Part shown: piece after piece, positions 15,072 to 17,173 of the stretch
How positions within the stretch are numbered: the stretch's first letter is position 1
Layout of the letters: the number at the start of each line of letters is the position of its first letter
Assembly: GCA_009786045.1 (NCBI GenBank)
Contig: WQTY01000006.1
Location: 1-17,173 of the forward strand
Origin: Pseudomonadota bacterium
GTDB lineage: Bacteria > Myxococcota_A > Bradymonadia > UBA4248
Direction of reading: 5' to 3'
Length of the DNA stretch: 17,173 nucleotides
Program-made: the position numbers and the translations under genes
The notes under the pieces: generated by a model
Told to the model about the DNA's origin: nothing
The model's input: the letters and a program-made list of their open reading frames with translations, nothing else
Databases searched by the model: none

Positions 15072-16021
15072 GCAACTGGAATTGATACAGCCCACCCCTC
15101 ACGAAAAAAACAGAGCCAATTTCGTCTAGAACGTTTCCAGCTTAAGACTACACTCCATCTGCTCACAAAGCGCGAGGCACCGGCACGATGGCGGATAAAA
15201 TTGCCCGTCCTCAGATCCGAAAACGCTTCTTCCAGCTCTTCTTCCGTGTTCATCACAATGGGCCCGCCCCAGGCGACGGACTCTTTTATCTTGCGCCCGG
15301 AACAAAGCAACCATCGGCAGGGAGCATCTGCCAAAGCATGCACCGAAATGGCATCTCCCTCTTCTTCAAACAAAACCGCCGACTTCTCGGCATAGGCTCT
15401 CCCATCAATGACAGCATCACCGAGGAGGAGAAAAACAAAGACATTCTCATCCGGGTGAACAGGAATCGTCGCCTGGTGAGAAGCCTTAACCGTGACATCA
15501 CAGATCGTCACTGGCCAATGTGGCGGCTTTACTCCCTCAACCTCGGCATATGTACCCGCCAACACGCGAACCAAACCAAAATCTGTCTCCGCTACCCCAA
15601 CCTTATCTTTCGTGACATCAAAGTAAGCAGGTTGTGTCATCTTCTCAGTTTTCGGCAAATTCAGCCACAATTGTACCCCCAGCAGCCACTCGGCCGCCTG
15701 CGGCATTTCTTCGTGCATAATCCCGCTGCCTGCCGTCATCCACTGGCTGTCTCCGCCTCGAATCACACCAGAATTTCCAAGGCTGTCCTTGTGAATAATC
15801 TCACCCTCTGCGAGATATGTTATCGTTTCAATCCCTCTGTGCGGATGCATCGGAAACCCCTTGATGTAATCGCGAGGCGTCTTCGAATCAAACGAATCAA
15901 GCATCAGAAACGGATCATAATCACGAACTGTCTCACCACCCAAAACACGTACCAGGTGTACACCCGCACCATCCACAGTGCGCTGACCAAGAACGACCCT
16001 TTTGACTTTTCTTAAAATCAT
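15044..16021 (-). CDS. Pirin family (bicupin) protein with an abnormal C-terminal extension
   Basis: Pirins are two-cupin, iron-binding proteins; bacterial members include quercetinases and proteins of unknown role. The metal ligands are visible: H59 and H61 in PMHPHRG, and H103 and E105 in MHEEMP. I start it at ATG 16021 (325 residues), because AAGGAGG at 16029-16035 is seven bases before it and only one base from the GTG at 16027. The normal family ending (WGGPIVMNTEEEL, then DLRTGNFIRHR) is reached near residue 278, about position 15190. The remaining ~47 residues are Arg/Trp/Ser-rich with no family resemblance, and they run through non-coding sequence into a 28-base convergent overlap with the DUF4276 gene. 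The original stop has probably been lost. It follows xthA in an operon, 32 bases apart. Confidence 0.88.
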   Translation of the reverse strand: MILRKVKRVVLGQRTVDGAGVHLVRVLGGETVRDYDPFLMLDSFDSKTPRDYIKGFPMHPHRGIETITYLAEGEIIHKDSLGNSGVIRGGDSQWMTAGSGIMHEEMPQAAEWLLGVQLWLNLPKTEKMTQPAYFDVTKDKVGVAETDFGLVRVLAGTYAEVEGVKPPHWPVTICDVTVKASHQATIPVHPDENVFVFLLLGDAVIDGRAYAEKSAVLFEEEGDAISVHALADAPCRWLLCSGRKIKESVAWGGPIVMNTEEELEEAFSDLRTGNFIRHRAGASRFVSRWSVVLSWKRSRRNWLCFFREGWAVSIPVAYPAALRSC

Positions 16022-16028
16022 CGTCACA

Positions 16029-16035
16029 CCTCCTT
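16029..16035 (-). promoter_or_regulatory. Ribosome binding site deciding the pirin start
   Basis: AAGGAGG on the minus strand, seven bases before ATG 16021. It rules out the in-frame GTG at 16027, which would leave a single base of spacing. Confidence 0.75.
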
Positions 16036-16053
16036 GACGTTGTCCACCACACC

Positions 16054-16809
16054 CTACAGCGCTATCGTCAACGCCACCGGGCAGTGATCACTCCCAAAAA
16101 TGCCGTCAAAAATCTGAACTTCCTGGATCTTGTCCTTCAAACGTTCCGACACGACGAAACAGTCGATTCTCCAGCCCACATTTTTAGCGCGCGCCTGTCC
16201 CATATATGACCACCAAGTATAAGCATCCTGTTTATCGGGATAAAGCCAGCGAAACGCATCACAAAACCCCGATGCCAGCAACGCCGTCATCTTGTCTCGC
16301 TCTTCCATCGTAAACCCGGCATTGCGCTTATTCGCCTTCGGATTCTTCAGATCAATCTCCCTGTGCGCCACATTCAGGTCACCACACAGAATCACCGGCT
16401 TTTTCTCATCCAAACCCACAAGATATGCCCGAAAATCATCCTCCCACTGCATCCTGTACGATAACCTTGTCAGTTCGCGCTGTGCGTTGGGCGTATAAAC
16501 ATTGACGAGGTAAAAATCGCCGTAATCGAGCGTCAGAACTCGCCCCTCCTGGTCATGCGCCTCTATGCCAAGCCCAAGCTGAACAGCATGAGGCACACGG
16601 CGCGTAAACACCGCTGTCCCTGAGTAACCCTTCTTCTGAGCGCTGTTCCAGTACTGCGCAAACCCCGGCAAATCGACCTCGGCCTGCCCTTCCTGCATCT
16701 TTGTCTCCTGAAGACAAAAAACATCGGCATCAAGCAGGCTGACTGCCTCCATAAAACCCTTCCCAAGGCACGCCCTGAGCCCATTGACATTCCACGTGAT
16801 GATTCTCAT
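16054..16809 (-). CDS. xthA: Exodeoxyribonuclease III (AP endonuclease)
   Basis: This enzyme cuts DNA 5' to abasic sites and removes 3' blocking groups in base-excision repair. The 251 residues are typical of the bacterial ExoIII/ExoA family. Catalytic residues are all present: N7 (TWNVNG), E35 (LQETK), Y105 (NVYTPN), D144 and N146 (CGDLNVA), D216 (WRIDCF), and D241 and H242 (GSDHCP). The N-terminus MRIITWNVNG is the standard start. The ribosome binding site is weak (GGTGGG next to the ATG). It heads a two-gene minus-strand unit with the pirin. A GC-rich hairpin lies 17 bases upstream of the start. The alternative name exoA would be equally acceptable. Confidence 0.95.
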   Translation of the reverse strand: MRIITWNVNGLRACLGKGFMEAVSLLDADVFCLQETKMQEGQAEVDLPGFAQYWNSAQKKGYSGTAVFTRRVPHAVQLGLGIEAHDQEGRVLTLDYGDFYLVNVYTPNAQRELTRLSYRMQWEDDFRAYLVGLDEKKPVILCGDLNVAHREIDLKNPKANKRNAGFTMEERDKMTALLASGFCDAFRWLYPDKQDAYTWWSYMGQARAKNVGWRIDCFVVSERLKDKIQEVQIFDGIFGSDHCPVALTIAL

Positions 16810-16826
16810 CCCACCATCCCAGTGCC

Positions 16827-16844
16827 GCCGCTTCCCGAAGCGGC
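16827..16844 (-). promoter_or_regulatory. GC-rich hairpin in the xthA leader
   Basis: GCCGCTT (16827-16833) and AAGCGGC (16838-16844) form a perfect 7-bp stem with a four-base loop, 17 bases upstream of the xthA ATG. If transcribed it would sit just before the start codon and could influence translation. There is no T-tract, so it is not a terminator. Confidence 0.35.
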
Positions 16845-17018
16845 GATATTCAAATCAACCAATATACTAAACAGTTTATCGCACCCCCTACAAACGGTCA
16901 ACGGATTTCTCTCAGAACAACTCATTCTCTCAAGTCCCCTGCGATATTTCATACCGCTTTTCAGACAAAAGTTATCGCCTTTGCGTGAAAATCGTTGCCC
17001 TTTGTGATGATTTTTTAG

Positions 17019-17034
17019 AGGGGGCAAGCCCCCT
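17019..17034. repeat. Perfect short hairpin
   Basis: AGGGGGC (17019-17025) and GCCCCCT (17028-17034) with AA between. A T6 run (17011-17016) lies on the plus strand before it, and no T-run follows it on either strand, so it is not an intrinsic terminator. Confidence 0.5.
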
Positions 17035-17041
17035 GCGCCGC

Positions 17042-17106
17042 TATTGGCCACAACCCCCCGTCGCCTGCGGCGCCACCCCCTTTGTGAAAGGGGGCAGTGG
17101 CCAATA
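17042..17106. repeat. Nested palindromic (cloverleaf-like) repeat
   Basis: Perfect outer arms TATTGGCCAC (17042-17051) and GTGGCCAATA (17097-17106) enclose two smaller perfect hairpins: CGCC/GGCG (17062-17065 and 17069-17072) and CCCCCTTT/AAAGGGGG (17076-17083 and 17087-17094). The outer arms and their flanks (GCTATT before, ATACGC after) match the palindrome at 5278-5299, marking a dispersed repeat family. Confidence 0.65.
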
Positions 17107-17122
17107 CGCGTCTACCCCCTAT

Positions 17123-17145
17123 GCGGGGCTCAAACGCCGCCCCGC
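17123..17145. repeat. Perfect hairpin at the right edge
   Basis: GCGGGGC (17123-17129) and GCCCCGC (17139-17145) with a nine-base loop, 16 bases beyond the nested palindrome and probably part of the same repeat cluster. No T-tract follows on either strand. Confidence 0.5.
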
Positions 17146-17173
17146 AACACCCGGCTAAACAAAAAAAAGGCGC

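Larger units (their letters stand above)
16810..17173. other. Intergenic region upstream of xthA, hairpin-rich, no gene
   Basis: No reading frame here has protein-like composition or a credible ribosome binding site. The half nearest xthA is AT-rich and presumably carries its promoter, though I see no convincing -35/-10 pair. The far half (17019-17145) is a dense set of perfect palindromes listed separately. The window ends before any next gene. Confidence 0.6.

Noticed and set aside
17011..17034. Intrinsic terminator
   Set aside because: The T-run is upstream of the hairpin on the plus strand, and on the minus strand the hairpin is followed by A residues.

Overview
The window looks like a Gram-negative chromosome of roughly even base composition. 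Two proteins carry lipoprotein-type signal sequences, and the housekeeping genes (sbcC, sbcD, xthA, a pirin) are ordinary bacterial types. The phylum cannot be fixed from this sequence. Long WG-repeat lipoproteins and palindromic intergenic repeats would fit one of the former deltaproteobacterial lineages, but that is a guess.

Layout. (1) Positions 1-204 are non-coding and hold a REP-like palindrome. (2) Positions 205-5237, all on the minus strand, hold sbcD then sbcC (3 bases apart; the Mre11/Rad50-type DNA-end nuclease), then a small GyrI-like effector-binding protein. (3) Positions 5238-5488 form a divergent intergenic region with a second palindrome. (4) Positions 5489-9869, plus strand, encode two paralogous cysteine-containing WG-repeat lipoproteins whose reading frames overlap by 11 bases. 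(5) Positions 9887-13001 hold a tightly packed three-gene unit: a stand-alone DUF262 (ParB/Srx-fold) protein, a DUF3696-type ABC/AAA ATPase coupled to it by an ATGA overlap, and a 291-residue protein whose last ~75 residues look like a HigB/RelE-type toxin domain. (6) A perfect 30-bp tandem duplication covers the stop codon of that third gene, and a good sigma70-type promoter follows it. (7) Positions 13162-15071 hold a second ATPase unit: an OLD/RecF-like ATPase and a DUF4276 protein with TOPRIM-like acidic motifs, whose frame is broken near its N-terminus. (8) Positions 15044-16809, minus strand, encode exonuclease III then a pirin whose C-terminus seems to have lost its normal stop next to the ATPase unit. 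(9) Positions 16810-17173 are non-coding and rich in hairpins, one of them related to the palindrome upstream of sbcD.

How the genes fit together. Positions 9887-15071 read as a small accessory, probably anti-phage, island made of two ATPase-plus-effector modules, set between housekeeping DNA-repair genes. In the first module the DUF262 protein and the ATPase would be sensor and motor, and the RelE-like protein the likely effector. In the second the ATPase would control a TOPRIM-type nuclease; the frameshift suggests that module is decaying, or is expressed only through frameshifting. The WG lipoproteins end 18 bases before the DUF262 gene on the same strand. They could share its transcript or simply be neighbours; this is the main open question of the locus.
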